DNA of 64,000 bases from NCBI GenBank assembly GCA_016839165.1, contig CP069300.1, forward strand, positions 2,604,001-2,668,000. Direction: 5' to 3'. Source of the DNA: Bradyrhizobium sp. PSBB068 (lineage in GTDB: Bacteria > Pseudomonadota > Alphaproteobacteria > Rhizobiales > Xanthobacteraceae). Both the position numbers and the translations under genes were made by a program. The notes beneath the pieces were generated by a model, which saw only the letters and a program-made list of their open reading frames with translations, made no database searches and was not told where the DNA came from. This document shows, in pieces, positions 7,584 through 15,784 of the stretch; the stretch's first letter is position 1, and each line of letters begins with the position of its first letter.

Positions 7584-8965
7584 ACCTGCTCCAGCTGAGT
7601 CCGATGCTCGCCGGTTGCCTCGGCGAGCCGGGCGGCGAGTGCGGCACATTGGTTTCGAATGTCGGGAATCGCAATGATCTCCCAGAACGCGGCGCGCGTC
7701 AGCGGACCCACCGCGAACAGGGTGCGCGAAGGCGCGCCGTCGCAGCCGATGATCGCGCAGTTGCGGTCGGTCTCGATCCCGATGCAGAGCGGGTCGACGC
7801 GCGCCAGGCCGCGGTCGAACAGGGCGCGTACTGCCGGATTGGGCGTCGCGCGAGGATCCTTGACGATACCGGTGCAATCGACGACGGCGCCGACCTGCGT
7901 GCTGACGATCCGCGTATCGCCGCGCCGGCGGTAGTGGACCCGGGCTCCGTCGTCGTTCGGCGCGACGCTGATGACCTTGGCGGCCATCAGGTCGAGCTGT
8001 CCGGCATGGATCGCCTGAATCACGCGGGCTTCGACCTCCGGCGCCATCCGATGGCGATGCACATCCCACCAGGCGCGTGCGTGCTCGACGAAGCGGCGCT
8101 TGGACGGTGGCGGAAGCTCGTGCCAGAGCCGCTGGGTGTACGGTCGCAGGCCGTCGATCACGCTGCGCCAGTCGCCGCCCTCGGCTACGCTGCGGTCGAT
8201 GCGGAGGCGAAGCCAGCGCAGCAGGCTGCTGATACTTGCGCCGAATGGGATCTCGGCTTCCTCTATGCGCTGCGCGTCGACGCGCCGGTGTGGTTTTGCG
8301 AGCAGGCCGCGCCGCGACATCGCGATGATCGGCCCGCGATGCCCGTCGCGCAGCAGCGACAGGACATAGTCGACCATGGTCAACCCCGTGCCAAGCAGCA
8401 GGACGGTGGCATCGGCATCGATCGGCGCGGCCGATGGCGGCGCCCACGGATCGGCATAGCCCGCACGGCTGGCGCGCATGTCGTGCCCGGTCGCGAGGAC
8501 GACGGTATCGCCCATCAATGACTGGCCATCCGCGAGTGTGACAGTCACGCCGGCATGGCCTTCGCTGATATCGACACAGATGCCGCGCACGATCGACAAG
8601 CGTTCGACATCCGCCGGATCGGATGTCTGCTGTTCGAGCAAGCTCGCTATGTAGTCGCCGTAGATGCGCCGGGGCACGAAGCAATAGGGATCCGGGCACA
8701 GCGATACATCAAGCTCGCGCGAGGTGAGCCAGCGCCAGAAATGATCCGGTTGGTCCGGCAGCGCGCTCATGTTCGCGACGCGCACATTGAGCAAATGATC
8801 GGAATTTCCGGTGTGATAGGCGATGCCGCGGCCGATGTCCGGGCGCTGCTCGATCAGCGTGACGCAAAGACGGCGGATCGGTTGGTGCAGCAACTGGTAG
8901 GCCAGCAGGACGCCGCTGGCGCCGCCGCCGATAATGATGACATGTCGGCCATCGGTACGCGTCAT
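7580..8965 (-). CDS. FAD/NAD(P)-binding domain protein (FAD-NAD(P)-binding, PF13454-like)
   Basis: This 461-residue cytoplasmic flavoprotein starts with a Rossmann dinucleotide motif (IIIGGGASGVLLAYQLL, about residues 10-26) and has a second motif LLGTGLTMVDYVLSLL near residue 190, which is the usual two-nucleotide-site layout of this family. IEQRPDIGRGIAYHTGN and the end segment TLFAVGPLTRAAFWEI are typical of proteins often found near sulfur or siderophore genes. The exact reaction is unknown. It converges on metQ3 with overlapping stops and is the last gene of the sulfur region. Confidence 0.8.
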   Translation of the reverse strand: MTRTDGRHVIIIGGGASGVLLAYQLLHQPIRRLCVTLIEQRPDIGRGIAYHTGNSDHLLNVRVANMSALPDQPDHFWRWLTSRELDVSLCPDPYCFVPRRIYGDYIASLLEQQTSDPADVERLSIVRGICVDISEGHAGVTVTLADGQSLMGDTVVLATGHDMRASRAGYADPWAPPSAAPIDADATVLLLGTGLTMVDYVLSLLRDGHRGPIIAMSRRGLLAKPHRRVDAQRIEEAEIPFGASISSLLRWLRLRIDRSVAEGGDWRSVIDGLRPYTQRLWHELPPPSKRRFVEHARAWWDVHRHRMAPEVEARVIQAIHAGQLDLMAAKVISVAPNDDGARVHYRRRGDTRIVSTQVGAVVDCTGIVKDPRATPNPAVRALFDRGLARVDPLCIGIETDRNCAIIGCDGAPSRTLFAVGPLTRAAFWEIIAIPDIRNQCAALAARLAEATGEHRTQLEQV

Positions 8966-9131
8966 GCCGTCGCTCCATCGATCAGCCGGTCACGCCGGAC
9001 GCGCAATGCCAGCAGTTCACGCTATCTGAACGCATGCCGATACGGGGCGTCAGGATGCGTGGAGTGCTGACGCGCAAGTCTCGACAGAGCCACCCGCTGC
9101 ACCCAGCGGGGTCGATACGGGGAGAATGCAG

Positions 9132-9275
9132 TTAGCCGTGCGGACCGAACAGGAAGATCTCGTAGAGGTCGTCGCGCCTCTCGGTTGCATTCGGTCTCGC
9201 ATGGTTCCGGCGCCACGCTTGGAACCGCTGACCGATGCGACCGAAAATCTGAAGCCAAGAAGATGCTCGCCGCAT
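9132..9275 (-). CDS. Small basic protein, 47 residues, unknown function
   Basis: The frame starts at ATG 9275 with a textbook AAGGAGG four bases upstream (9286-9280 on the minus strand) and ends at 9132. The protein is strongly basic in its first two thirds (WLQIFGRIGQRFQAWRRNHA) and ends in an acidic-aromatic tail (RRDDLYEIFLFGPHG). Size and charge recall DUF1127-like small proteins of rhizobia, but I cannot show homology. The perfect ribosome site is the main support. Confidence 0.5.
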   Translation of the reverse strand: MRRASSWLQIFGRIGQRFQAWRRNHARPNATERRDDLYEIFLFGPHG

Positions 9276-9762
9276 AGAACCTCCTTCGCGCGCAGTACGC
9301 GGCGAAGAATAACACGGCTTTTCCATGCCCGAGAACGAATGTCAGCGGTCATAGCAACTTTGAAAATAACAGTGCGCATTGAGCGTACCTGCAAATCAGT
9401 AATTTTATCGACGAAGCCATCGAGAAAAAATCATTCCCCGTTGCAGCCGACGTGGGCAGGTGGTTTGAAACGGGGGGAGGTGCGCTCAGCCCTCAGGCAG
9501 CCCGGCGGCGACCATGAGCTGCACCACGTGGTCTGCAGCCGCGAGAAAGGCCGGGCTCGCGTTCTCGCGGGCGATCTTTGCAGCCTGGGCAGGGCATCTT
9601 CGTAATGGCCCAACAGCGTGCAGGCCCAGCCGGCGCCGAGCGAAACGGGTGTGGCGTGCGCGGGAACGGAAACCGGCTGCGACAATGTTATTTGGGACAC
9701 GTCCGAGCGAGCGCTGAGCTCCTACGACTGCCTACTGCAACTTGAAGGAGAAGGGTCACACC
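9276..9762. other. Low-coding stretch with an AT-rich patch
   Basis: Most of this stretch shows no supported gene. 9340-9450 is clearly AT-rich against the GC-rich background (several A and T runs), and could hold the promoter of the 47-residue gene. A degraded minus-strand gene fragment lies at 9486-9700 (listed separately). The last 20 bases carry the ribosome site (AAGGAG 9745-9750) of the peptide gene at 9763. Confidence 0.45.
9486..9700 (-). pseudogene. Frameshifted C-terminal gene fragment
   Basis: Reading the minus strand from about 9700, a frame gives AGWACTLLGHYEDAL. Adding one base at about 9600 then continues in another frame as AQAAKIARENASPAFLAAAD and on to PEG-stop (tga at 9488-9486). 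The joined peptide reads like one helical, possibly TPR-like C-terminus with GC-rich third positions, so a single-base deletion in a once-coding sequence is the simplest view. The family is not identified. Confidence 0.45.
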
Positions 9763-9933
9763 ATGGACAGCAGACGAACCGATTTTGGAAAGCAGCACAA
9801 GCCCGCCGAAAGCTCTCGCGATATTCTCAACGCGGACCTCAGTGAAGAAGAACTATCGAGAGTATCAGGCGGTCGCGTGGGATCGGCGTGCGCCACTGGG
9901 GAGCACATCAAGAAAGCCGTCCTCACTTGTTGA
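9763..9933 (+). CDS. Double-glycine-leader peptide (bacteriocin/RiPP-precursor-like)
   Basis: This 56-residue peptide starts at ATG 9763, with AAGGAG 12 bases upstream; an in-frame ATG at 9742 lacks one. Its leader carries the consensus DLSEEELSRVSGG (residues 25-37), the classic GG-leader signal recognised by C39-peptidase ABC exporters. The predicted core after GG is 19 residues, RVGSACATGEHIKKAVLTC, with two cysteines, one of them C-terminal. No modifying enzyme, immunity gene or exporter is in the window, so it would be an orphan precursor. The leader match is seen directly; secretion and activity are inference. Confidence 0.6.
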   Translation: MDSRRTDFGKQHKPAESSRDILNADLSEEELSRVSGGRVGSACATGEHIKKAVLTC

Positions 9934-9939
9934 GGGCGG
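9917..9939 (+). terminator. Hairpin overlapping the stop codon of the GG-leader peptide gene
   Basis: 9917-9925 (ccgtcctca) pairs with 9931-9939 (tgagggcgg) as a 9-bp helix with one G-U pair and a 5-nt loop. The TGA stop (9931-9933) lies in the 3' arm. No T-run follows, so it may be a stabilising hairpin rather than an intrinsic terminator. Confidence 0.3.
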
Positions 9940-10060
9940 AGGCTGACATCCGCTGGGCCGCGGTCTCGGCCCGGTAGAAGCGGCTGCCAAATCCATCGTC
10001 GGTCTCAAACTTCTGCAGCGGTTTTGTCCTGTCAAGAAAGAGCGCGAGTCCGTTTCCGTT
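9923..10060 (-). pseudogene. Possible C-terminal gene remnant, convergent with the peptide gene
   Basis: On the minus strand a frame running down to tga 9925-9923 reads GLALFLDRTKPLQKF, ETDDGFGSRFYRAETAAQRM and SASALNK, with almost all codons ending in G or C. That is coding-like, but the frame has no start or recognisable upstream part. It overlaps the 3' end of the plus-strand peptide gene by 11 bases. The family is not identified. Confidence 0.3.
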
Positions 10061-10243
10061 GGCGGACCCGCGGTTTCGCGTTCGGATACGCCGGACTGGA
10101 AGAGAAGAGGCAGGCGGCTAGTCCGGAGACGAGATGTTGCTGTCTGCTTAGTGATGCGGATCACGGCAAGAACGAACCGAGGAGCTCATTCTGCCGACCA
10201 CCCTTGGAGGGGCGCTCCCTCACTTGGCAAACAGGAGACGAAC
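10061..10243. other. No gene seen
   Basis: No frame here has both a ribosome site and coding-like codon use. The last bases hold the AGGAG (10233-10237) of the next small gene. Confidence 0.4.
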
Positions 10244-10468
10244 CTGGATACACACACCAGAAATGACCTCTGCTTGCTTACCGACGAAGAACTTGACGTC
10301 GTTACGGGTAGCCAGCAGCTCTACGCACATGAGTTTGCCGGTGCCGTGAACCGTCTGACGGGTCTGCGGCCAGGCGAGCCCTCCATCGTGTCAAACGACC
10401 CGATGCTGGGTTCCGTGCCGCTGGGTAGTCTTTTCTTCTATGGATCCACCGAAAACAATTTGCCGTGA
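10244..10468 (+). CDS. Second GG-type-leader small peptide, probable CTG start
   Basis: The conserved leader motif LLTDEELDVVTG sits about 10 residues into a 74-residue frame that begins at CTG 10244, six bases after AGGAG (10233-10237). The only in-frame ATGs, at 10151 and 10154, would add about 30 residues and lack a ribosome site. The leader ends in VTG-S rather than GG. The tail of ~52 residues (SQQLYAHEFAGAVNRL, then a Gly/Pro/Ser-rich end) has no cysteine. The motif matches the DLSEEELSRVSGG of the peptide 300 bases upstream, so the two look related by leader type. Confidence 0.5.
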   Translation: MDTHTRNDLCLLTDEELDVVTGSQQLYAHEFAGAVNRLTGLRPGEPSIVSNDPMLGSVPLGSLFFYGSTENNLP

Positions 10469-10817
10469 GCAGAGACGCCGGCGCATAACGCGATCTCGTT
10501 TGCGTGCGGGAGGCGGCTTGGATCACTCCCTCGGCCGAGCTTGGCCCTCTTACATCGCGCTTTCTTGAATGGATGAAGGGAGATCAGCGATGGTCCATAC
10601 CGCTTCTTGCCGCGCGGCGACCAGACTATTTTCGCGGAAATTGGAGATGCTTTGCCGCCGTGTTCGATCTGCGCTGGCTGGAAGAGCCGAGCCGTGCCGA
10701 TCGGCCTCGCGAACAGGGGGAAGCACGCGGGGGCGTCCACCCGCTACCAAAGACCACGGTCTTGCACGCCAAACCGCGCCGTTACTCCGGAAGTGCCGAG
10801 TGCAATAAAAAATCCTC
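10469..10817. other. Poorly coding stretch, possibly decayed
   Basis: No frame is convincing. One plus-strand reading (about 10590-10740) gives GPYRFLPRGDQTIFAEIGDA and then LPPCSICAGWKSRAVPIG, which looks zinc-ribbon-like but has no start codon. The AAGGGAG at 10576-10582 serves ATG 10590 in a different frame. This would fit a frameshifted remnant. Confidence 0.3.
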
Positions 10818-10826
10818 CTAGTGGAG
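10807..10826 (-). terminator. Weak intrinsic terminator at the end of the LysR gene
   Basis: On the minus strand CTCC/GGAG pair (10826-10823 with 10818-10815) around the stop codon and are followed by six T (10812-10807). The stem is only 4 bp, so termination is uncertain. Confidence 0.3.
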
Positions 10827-11726
10827 CAGGCTATCCAATTCGTTGAGCGATCGTCGCACAGTCTCGACCAGGTCCAAAGCCACCGGCGAGGGGCTCCGCT
10901 GGGCAGGAAAAACCGCTGCAAACTGGAAGTCGATCCGTGGCAGGAAGCGGCGCACGACAACGCCGCGTGTCGCGAACTCCTGCGCGGTGAAAGGATCACA
11001 AAGCGCGACGCCGAGCCCGGACGACACCATGCCGCACATGATTTCCGACAAGGCGGTCTCGACCCGCAGCACGCGACGGATCTCGTCGCGTTGAAAGATC
11101 TGGTCGATCAGATGCCGGCCGGCCGATCCGGCCGAGAGTGAGATGAACGTTTCTCCCTCGAAATCGCGAGACTGCAGAACCTCCTTTGCCGCGAGGTGAT
11201 GACCGGTAGGGAGAACCGCGACGCGTGGCAAGGCCGGGAGACGCATGCTTGGCAAGGCTGAATGGGCGATCGGAAGCTCGGCGAAGCCGATGTCGCACTG
11301 ATTGTTCAACACCCAATCGATGACGATCGGTGAGATCACGCCGAAGAAGGCAAGGTTGAGGTTGGGTCGCTGCTTGAGGAAATGTCCGGCGAGCCGCGGC
11401 AGGTAACCATTCGAGAGCGCCGGCAATGCGGCGATCCGCAGTGTGCCGGTGCGACGGCTGCGGATCTCCTCGGCTGCTGCGGTGATGCGTTCCAGGCCGA
11501 CGAAGGAGCGTTCGACCTCGGTATAGAGCGCGATGGCGGCGGCGGTCGGCACCAGCCCGGTGCCGCGCCGCTCGAACAACTCCATCTTCAACAGCGCCTG
11601 GAAGTCGCGCAGCAACCGGCTCACCGCGGGCTGCGTCACCGCCATCAGCTTCGCCGCTTCAGTGACGCCGCCGGACAGCATCGTCGCCCTGAAGGCCTCG
11701 ACCTGTCGCGGGTTGATCCGCGGCAT
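10818..11726 (-). CDS. LysR-family transcriptional regulator
   Basis: This 302-residue cytoplasmic regulator has an N-terminal winged helix-turn-helix (RQVEAFRATMLSGGVTEAAK, then PAVSRLLRDFQ, residues ~7-45) and a C-terminal co-inducer domain. It is divergent from the polyamine-type ABC/opine-oxidase gene run starting at 11999, with 272 bases between, and is the obvious candidate regulator of that run. Such LysR proteins usually respond to the imported substrate. No clear inverted-repeat operator was found in the gap. Confidence 0.9.
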   Translation of the reverse strand: MPRINPRQVEAFRATMLSGGVTEAAKLMAVTQPAVSRLLRDFQALLKMELFERRGTGLVPTAAAIALYTEVERSFVGLERITAAAEEIRSRRTGTLRIAALPALSNGYLPRLAGHFLKQRPNLNLAFFGVISPIVIDWVLNNQCDIGFAELPIAHSALPSMRLPALPRVAVLPTGHHLAAKEVLQSRDFEGETFISLSAGSAGRHLIDQIFQRDEIRRVLRVETALSEIMCGMVSSGLGVALCDPFTAQEFATRGVVVRRFLPRIDFQFAAVFPAQRSPSPVALDLVETVRRSLNELDSLLH

Positions 11727-11998
11727 CTCGCATCCCTTTCATAACATTCAAGCATACAGATGGTGCCATTATTCATTGGACGATGGAAGGGTTGATTGCG
11801 ATCTTTTTCATCAGCGCTGGAGACAGCCCGTTTTTTCGGCAGATGGGAGGGATTCAAAGCCCTCTCGCTAATGACGATACCCGTGGAGCAGGGGCCGGAG
11901 CCCTGGTCGGACGGAATTGGCGCCGATCGAATGCGGATGGCTCTGGCCGGTGCGGCCCGCCGGCACGTCACCCCATCCCGGAACTGGAGATCGGTCAC

Positions 11999-13033
11999 AT
12001 GAAGAATCTCAGCCTTCTGACAGCGGTTGGCATCGCGGCACTCACCGCGATCCCGTCGGTCGCCATCGCCCAGCAGAAAACGCTCTACGTCGCCGGCTAT
12101 GGCGGCTCGTTCGAGAAGACCATCCGCGAACAGGTGATCCCGGGCTTTGAGAAGGAGAATGGCGTCAAGGTCGAATACGTCGCCGGCAACTCGACCGACA
12201 CGCTGGCAAAGCTCCAGGCCCAGAAGGGCAACCAGCAGATCGACGTTGTCATCGTCGACGACGGCCCGATGTATCAGGCGATCCAGCTCGGCTTCTGTGG
12301 CAAGCTCGACGGCCTTCCCGCCGATCTCTACGACACCGCCCGCTTCAAGGATGATCGCGCCGTGGCGATCGGCATCGTCGCGACCGGCCTGATGTACAAC
12401 ACCAAGGCCTTTGCGGAGAAGGGCTGGGCGCCGCCGACCTCCTGGAATGATCTGAAGGATCCGAAATACCAGAAGCAGCTCGTCGTTCCGCCGATCAACA
12501 ACACCTACGGCCTGGAGGCGTTGCTGATGCTTGCGAAGATGAACGGCGGCAGCGAGGCCAATGTCGATGCCGGTTTCAAGATCTTCAAGAACGACATCAA
12601 TCCGAACGTGCTCGCCTACGAGCCGTCGCCGGGCAAGATGACTGAGTTGTTCCAGTCCGGCCAGGCCGTCATCGCCGTATGGGGCTCGGGACGCGTGCAG
12701 AGCTTCGCCAATACCGGCTTCCCCGTCGACTTCGTCTATCCGAAGGAAGGCGCGGCGACGCTGCTGACCACCGCCTGTCCGATCGCCAAGCCCAACGCCT
12801 CGCCGCTCGCCTCGAGCTTCGTCAAGGTGCTGCTCGATCCGAAGATCCAGCTCGTGATGCTGAAGGACTACGGCTATGGGCCGGTGCTGAAATCGCTCGT
12901 GATATCGCCGGAACTCGGCAAGATGGCCCCGATCGGCGAGCGTGCGGCGAAGCTTTACAATCCGGACTGGACCGTGATCAACGACAAGCGCGAGGAGTGG
13001 ACCAAGCGCTGGAATCGCGAGGTCGAGCGCTGA
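11999..13033 (+). CDS. Spermidine/putrescine-type ABC transporter substrate-binding protein
   Basis: This 344-residue periplasmic protein of solute-binding family 1 (PotD/IdiA-like) starts at ATG 11999 with the signal MKNLSLLTAVGIAALTAIPS ending near AIAQQ. The mature start KTLYVAGYGGSFEKTIREQV, the motif LAKLQAQKGNQQIDVVIVDD and the WNDLKDPKYQKQLV segment are characteristic. The in-frame extension to 11783 lacks a signal and is rejected. It heads a run of eight plus-strand genes. The ligand is inferred to be an amino acid derivative, opine or polyamine from the oxidase genes downstream. Confidence 0.88.
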   Translation: MKNLSLLTAVGIAALTAIPSVAIAQQKTLYVAGYGGSFEKTIREQVIPGFEKENGVKVEYVAGNSTDTLAKLQAQKGNQQIDVVIVDDGPMYQAIQLGFCGKLDGLPADLYDTARFKDDRAVAIGIVATGLMYNTKAFAEKGWAPPTSWNDLKDPKYQKQLVVPPINNTYGLEALLMLAKMNGGSEANVDAGFKIFKNDINPNVLAYEPSPGKMTELFQSGQAVIAVWGSGRVQSFANTGFPVDFVYPKEGAATLLTTACPIAKPNASPLASSFVKVLLDPKIQLVMLKDYGYGPVLKSLVISPELGKMAPIGERAAKLYNPDWTVINDKREEWTKRWNREVER

Positions 13034-13060
13034 TCTGATCGCCGCACCGGAGTCAGTGTT

Positions 13061-14101
13061 ATGGCCTATCTCGAGCTCGATCGTGTCGCCAAGCAGTTCG
13101 GCGCGCAGACTGTCGTCGACGACTTCAGTCTCGCCGTCGCGAAGGGGGAGTTCATCTCCTTCCTTGGCCCCTCCGGCTGCGGCAAGACCACGACCCTGCA
13201 GATGATCGCAGGCTTCCTCGACCCGACGCGCGGCGCGATCCGGCTCGAGGGCAACGACCTGAACGCCGTGCACCCGGCGAGGCGAGGGCTCGGCATCGTG
13301 TTCCAGAGCTATGCGCTGTTTCCGCATATGACCGCGGCGGAGAACGTCGGATTCGGTCTGGAGATGCGGAACGTGGCGCGGACCGAGCGGGCCGAACGGG
13401 TCCGTGCCGCGCTCGCGATGGTCGGCCTCGCGGGTTATGAAGAGCGCCATCCGCGCCGCATGTCCGGCGGCCAGCAGCAGCGCGTGGCGCTGGCGCGTGC
13501 ACTGGTGATCCGGCCGAGCGTGCTGCTGCTCGACGAGCCGCTGTCGAACCTCGACGCCAAGCTGCGCGAGGAGATGCAGATCGAGCTGCGCCAGATCCAG
13601 CGCACGCTCGGCACCACGACGATCCTGGTCACCCACGACCAGAACGAGGCCATGTCGCTGTCTGACCGTATCGTCGTGATGAGCCAGGGCCGCATCGAAC
13701 AGATCGGCACGCCGCAGGAGACCTATGAGCGGCCGGCCTCGGCGTTCGTCTCGCAATTCCTCGGCAAGACCAACGACTTTGCCGCGACGATCGACCGGAC
13801 CAGCACGCCCGCGCGACTGCTCGCGGGCTCGTGGAGCGCGCCGGCGCCTGCCGGGCTCAGCGGTCCCGTGACGATCAGCATTCGTCCCGAACGGATCGGA
13901 TTCGGCGACACGGGCCTCTGCGCAAAAATCGTCACGCGCATTTTCCAGGGCAATCACTGGCTGTTCCAGTGCGAGAGCGAATGCGGCCCGGCGATCGTGA
14001 TCCGCCAGAATGACGGCCAGACCCAGCCTGCCGAAGGCGACGCGGTCCGTCTTGCCTGGCGGCCGGAGGACATGAGTGCGCGCGCCGGAGCTGCTGCATG
14101 A
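13061..14101 (+). CDS. Polyamine-type ABC transporter ATP-binding protein (PotA-like)
   Basis: This 346-residue ATPase has Walker A GPSGCGKT (36-43), a signature written MSGGQQQRVALA (~134-145), Walker B LLLDEPLSNLDAKLREEM and a C-terminal TOBE domain (SIRPERIGF region, then RLAWRPEDM). It energises the two permeases that follow. Its stop overlaps the next start in ATGA. Confidence 0.92.
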   Translation: MAYLELDRVAKQFGAQTVVDDFSLAVAKGEFISFLGPSGCGKTTTLQMIAGFLDPTRGAIRLEGNDLNAVHPARRGLGIVFQSYALFPHMTAAENVGFGLEMRNVARTERAERVRAALAMVGLAGYEERHPRRMSGGQQQRVALARALVIRPSVLLLDEPLSNLDAKLREEMQIELRQIQRTLGTTTILVTHDQNEAMSLSDRIVVMSQGRIEQIGTPQETYERPASAFVSQFLGKTNDFAATIDRTSTPARLLAGSWSAPAPAGLSGPVTISIRPERIGFGDTGLCAKIVTRIFQGNHWLFQCESECGPAIVIRQNDGQTQPAEGDAVRLAWRPEDMSARAGAAA

Positions 14102-14973
14102 GGACGGCTACGGAGCAACCCAGCGCACGCGCACCCTGGGCGCTGACGGCGCCGGCCCTGATGCTGTTCGTCGGCGTGCTCTTGATTCCGCTGGCGATGA
14201 CCGTGCTGCTGTCGTTCCACGACTGGGGCCAGTACAAGGGCGTCGAGCCGGTCTTCATCCTGAAGAACTGGCACGAGATCGTGAGCGATCCGTACTATGC
14301 CGAGATGTTCTGGCGGACCTTTCGCATCGCGATCCTGACCACCTTGCTCACAGCCGTGCTCGGCGCGCCAGAGGCCTACATCCTCAACCGCATGAGTGGG
14401 CGCTGGAAGAGCTTCTTTCTGCTCGTCATTCTCGGCCCGCTGTTGATCTCCGTGGTGGCGCGCACGCTCGGCTGGGCGCTGCTGTTCGGCGGCAACAACG
14501 GGGTGGTCAACAAGCTGCTGATGTCGCTCGGGCTGATCAGCACACCGATTCCCTTCATGTTCACCGAAACCGGCATGGTCGTCGCGCTTGCGCATGTGAT
14601 GATGCCATTCATGGTGCTCTCGGTGTGGGCCGCGCTGCAGCGGCTCGATCCACAGATCGAAAACGCCGCGATGTCGCTCGGTGCCGGTTCCCTCACCATC
14701 GTTCGCCGCATCATCATGCCGCAGATCATGCCCGGCGTGTTGTCGGGCGCCATCATCGTGTTCTCGCTCTCGGCAAGCGCCTTCGCAACGCCGGCGATCA
14801 TCGGCGGACGCCGGCTCAAGGTCGCGGCGACGCTCGCCTATGACGAGTTTCTGAACACGCTGAACTGGCCGCTGGGGGCTGCCGTCGCCACGCTGCTGCT
14901 GGTCGCGTTGGTGCTGATCGTCGTCGGCAGCAACGCGCTGATCGAGCGCCGCTATGCCGAGGTGTTCCGATGA
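14098..14973 (+). CDS. Polyamine-type ABC transporter permease (PotB-like)
   Basis: This 291-residue inner-membrane protein has about six hydrophobic spans and an EAA loop (MSLGAGSLTIVRRIIMPQIM, about residues 193-212). It overlaps the ATPase and the next permease by four bases each, so the three are one coupled translational unit. The family is that of the PotB/CysU type permeases with a YNxxDW-like start (LLSFHDWGQYKG). Confidence 0.9.
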   Translation: MRTATEQPSARAPWALTAPALMLFVGVLLIPLAMTVLLSFHDWGQYKGVEPVFILKNWHEIVSDPYYAEMFWRTFRIAILTTLLTAVLGAPEAYILNRMSGRWKSFFLLVILGPLLISVVARTLGWALLFGGNNGVVNKLLMSLGLISTPIPFMFTETGMVVALAHVMMPFMVLSVWAALQRLDPQIENAAMSLGAGSLTIVRRIIMPQIMPGVLSGAIIVFSLSASAFATPAIIGGRRLKVAATLAYDEFLNTLNWPLGAAVATLLLVALVLIVVGSNALIERRYAEVFR

Positions 14974-15776
14974 GACAGAACGGCCCGCTGGCGCTGATCT
15001 TCCACGCCATCTTCGTGATCGTGATGGTGGCACCGATCCTCGTCGTCTGCCTCGTCGCCTTCACGCCGGAGGGCTTCCTGTCGCTGCCGACGGGCGGCCT
15101 CTCGCTGCGCTGGTTCCGCGCCATCGCGAACTATCCGGAATTCATCCACGCCTTCTGGGTCAGCCTCGGCCTCGGCGCACTGTCCTCGTTCGTGGCGCTG
15201 CTGTTCGCGGTGCCGGCGGCGCTCGCGATCGCGCGCTATCGCTTCCGCGGCCGCGATGCGCTCGCGGCGCTGTTCCTGTCGCCGCTGATGATCCCGCATG
15301 TCGTGCTCGGCATCGCCTTCCTCCGCTTCTTCACTTCGGTCGGAATGGGCGGCAGCTTCGCGGCGCTGATCATCGCGCATGTCGTCATCGTGTTTCCGTT
15401 CGCGCTGCGGCTGACGCTGGCGGCCGCCACCGGCATGGATCTCTCGGTTGAAATGGCGGCGGTCTCGCTTGGCGCCGGCGGTTGGACGCTGTTCCGCCGC
15501 GTCACGCTGCCGCTGATCCTGCCCGGCGTGATCAGCGGCTGGGCGCTCGCCTTCATCCAGTCATTCGACGACCTGACCATGACCGTCTTTCTTGCCGCGC
15601 CGGGCACCGAGACCTTGCCGGTGCGCATGTTCCTCTACATCCAGGACAACATCGATCCGCTGGTGACGTCGGTGTCGGCCTGCGTGATCGCAATCACCAT
15701 GACCGCCCTCATTCTGCTCGACCGCTTCTACGGGCTCGACCGCGTGCTCGCCGGCAAGAGCGATACGGGACGATAG
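14970..15776 (+). CDS. Polyamine-type ABC transporter permease (PotC-like)
   Basis: This 268-residue inner-membrane permease has six likely spans and an EAA loop (VSLGAGGWTLFRRVTLPLIL). The motif SFDDLTMTVFLAAPGTETLP after span 5 is typical of PotC. It completes the importer and is followed by the oxidase genes after 8 bases. Confidence 0.9.
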   Translation: MRQNGPLALIFHAIFVIVMVAPILVVCLVAFTPEGFLSLPTGGLSLRWFRAIANYPEFIHAFWVSLGLGALSSFVALLFAVPAALAIARYRFRGRDALAALFLSPLMIPHVVLGIAFLRFFTSVGMGGSFAALIIAHVVIVFPFALRLTLAAATGMDLSVEMAAVSLGAGGWTLFRRVTLPLILPGVISGWALAFIQSFDDLTMTVFLAAPGTETLPVRMFLYIQDNIDPLVTSVSACVIAITMTALILLDRFYGLDRVLAGKSDTGR

Positions 15777-15784
15777 GAGAACTC

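Noticed and set aside
5505..8699. Very long antisense open frame of about 1,060 codons across metY, metQ3 and the FAD gene
   Set aside because: It is opposite to or shifted from three well-supported genes, its product is Arg/Asp-rich low-complexity, and open antisense frames are expected in GC-rich codon-biased DNA. The same applies to long frames at 11645-13957, 20633-23194 and 30917-33133.
9658..9685. GGAAC-type extracytoplasmic sigma (EcfG) promoter before the GG-leader peptide
   Set aside because: GGAAC is present but the second element reads TGTT at an 18-base spacer instead of CGTT at 16-17.
10607..10846. Zinc-ribbon-like small protein (PPCSICAGWK)
   Set aside because: The frame has no plausible start, only one cysteine pair and no ribosome site in frame; at most a remnant.
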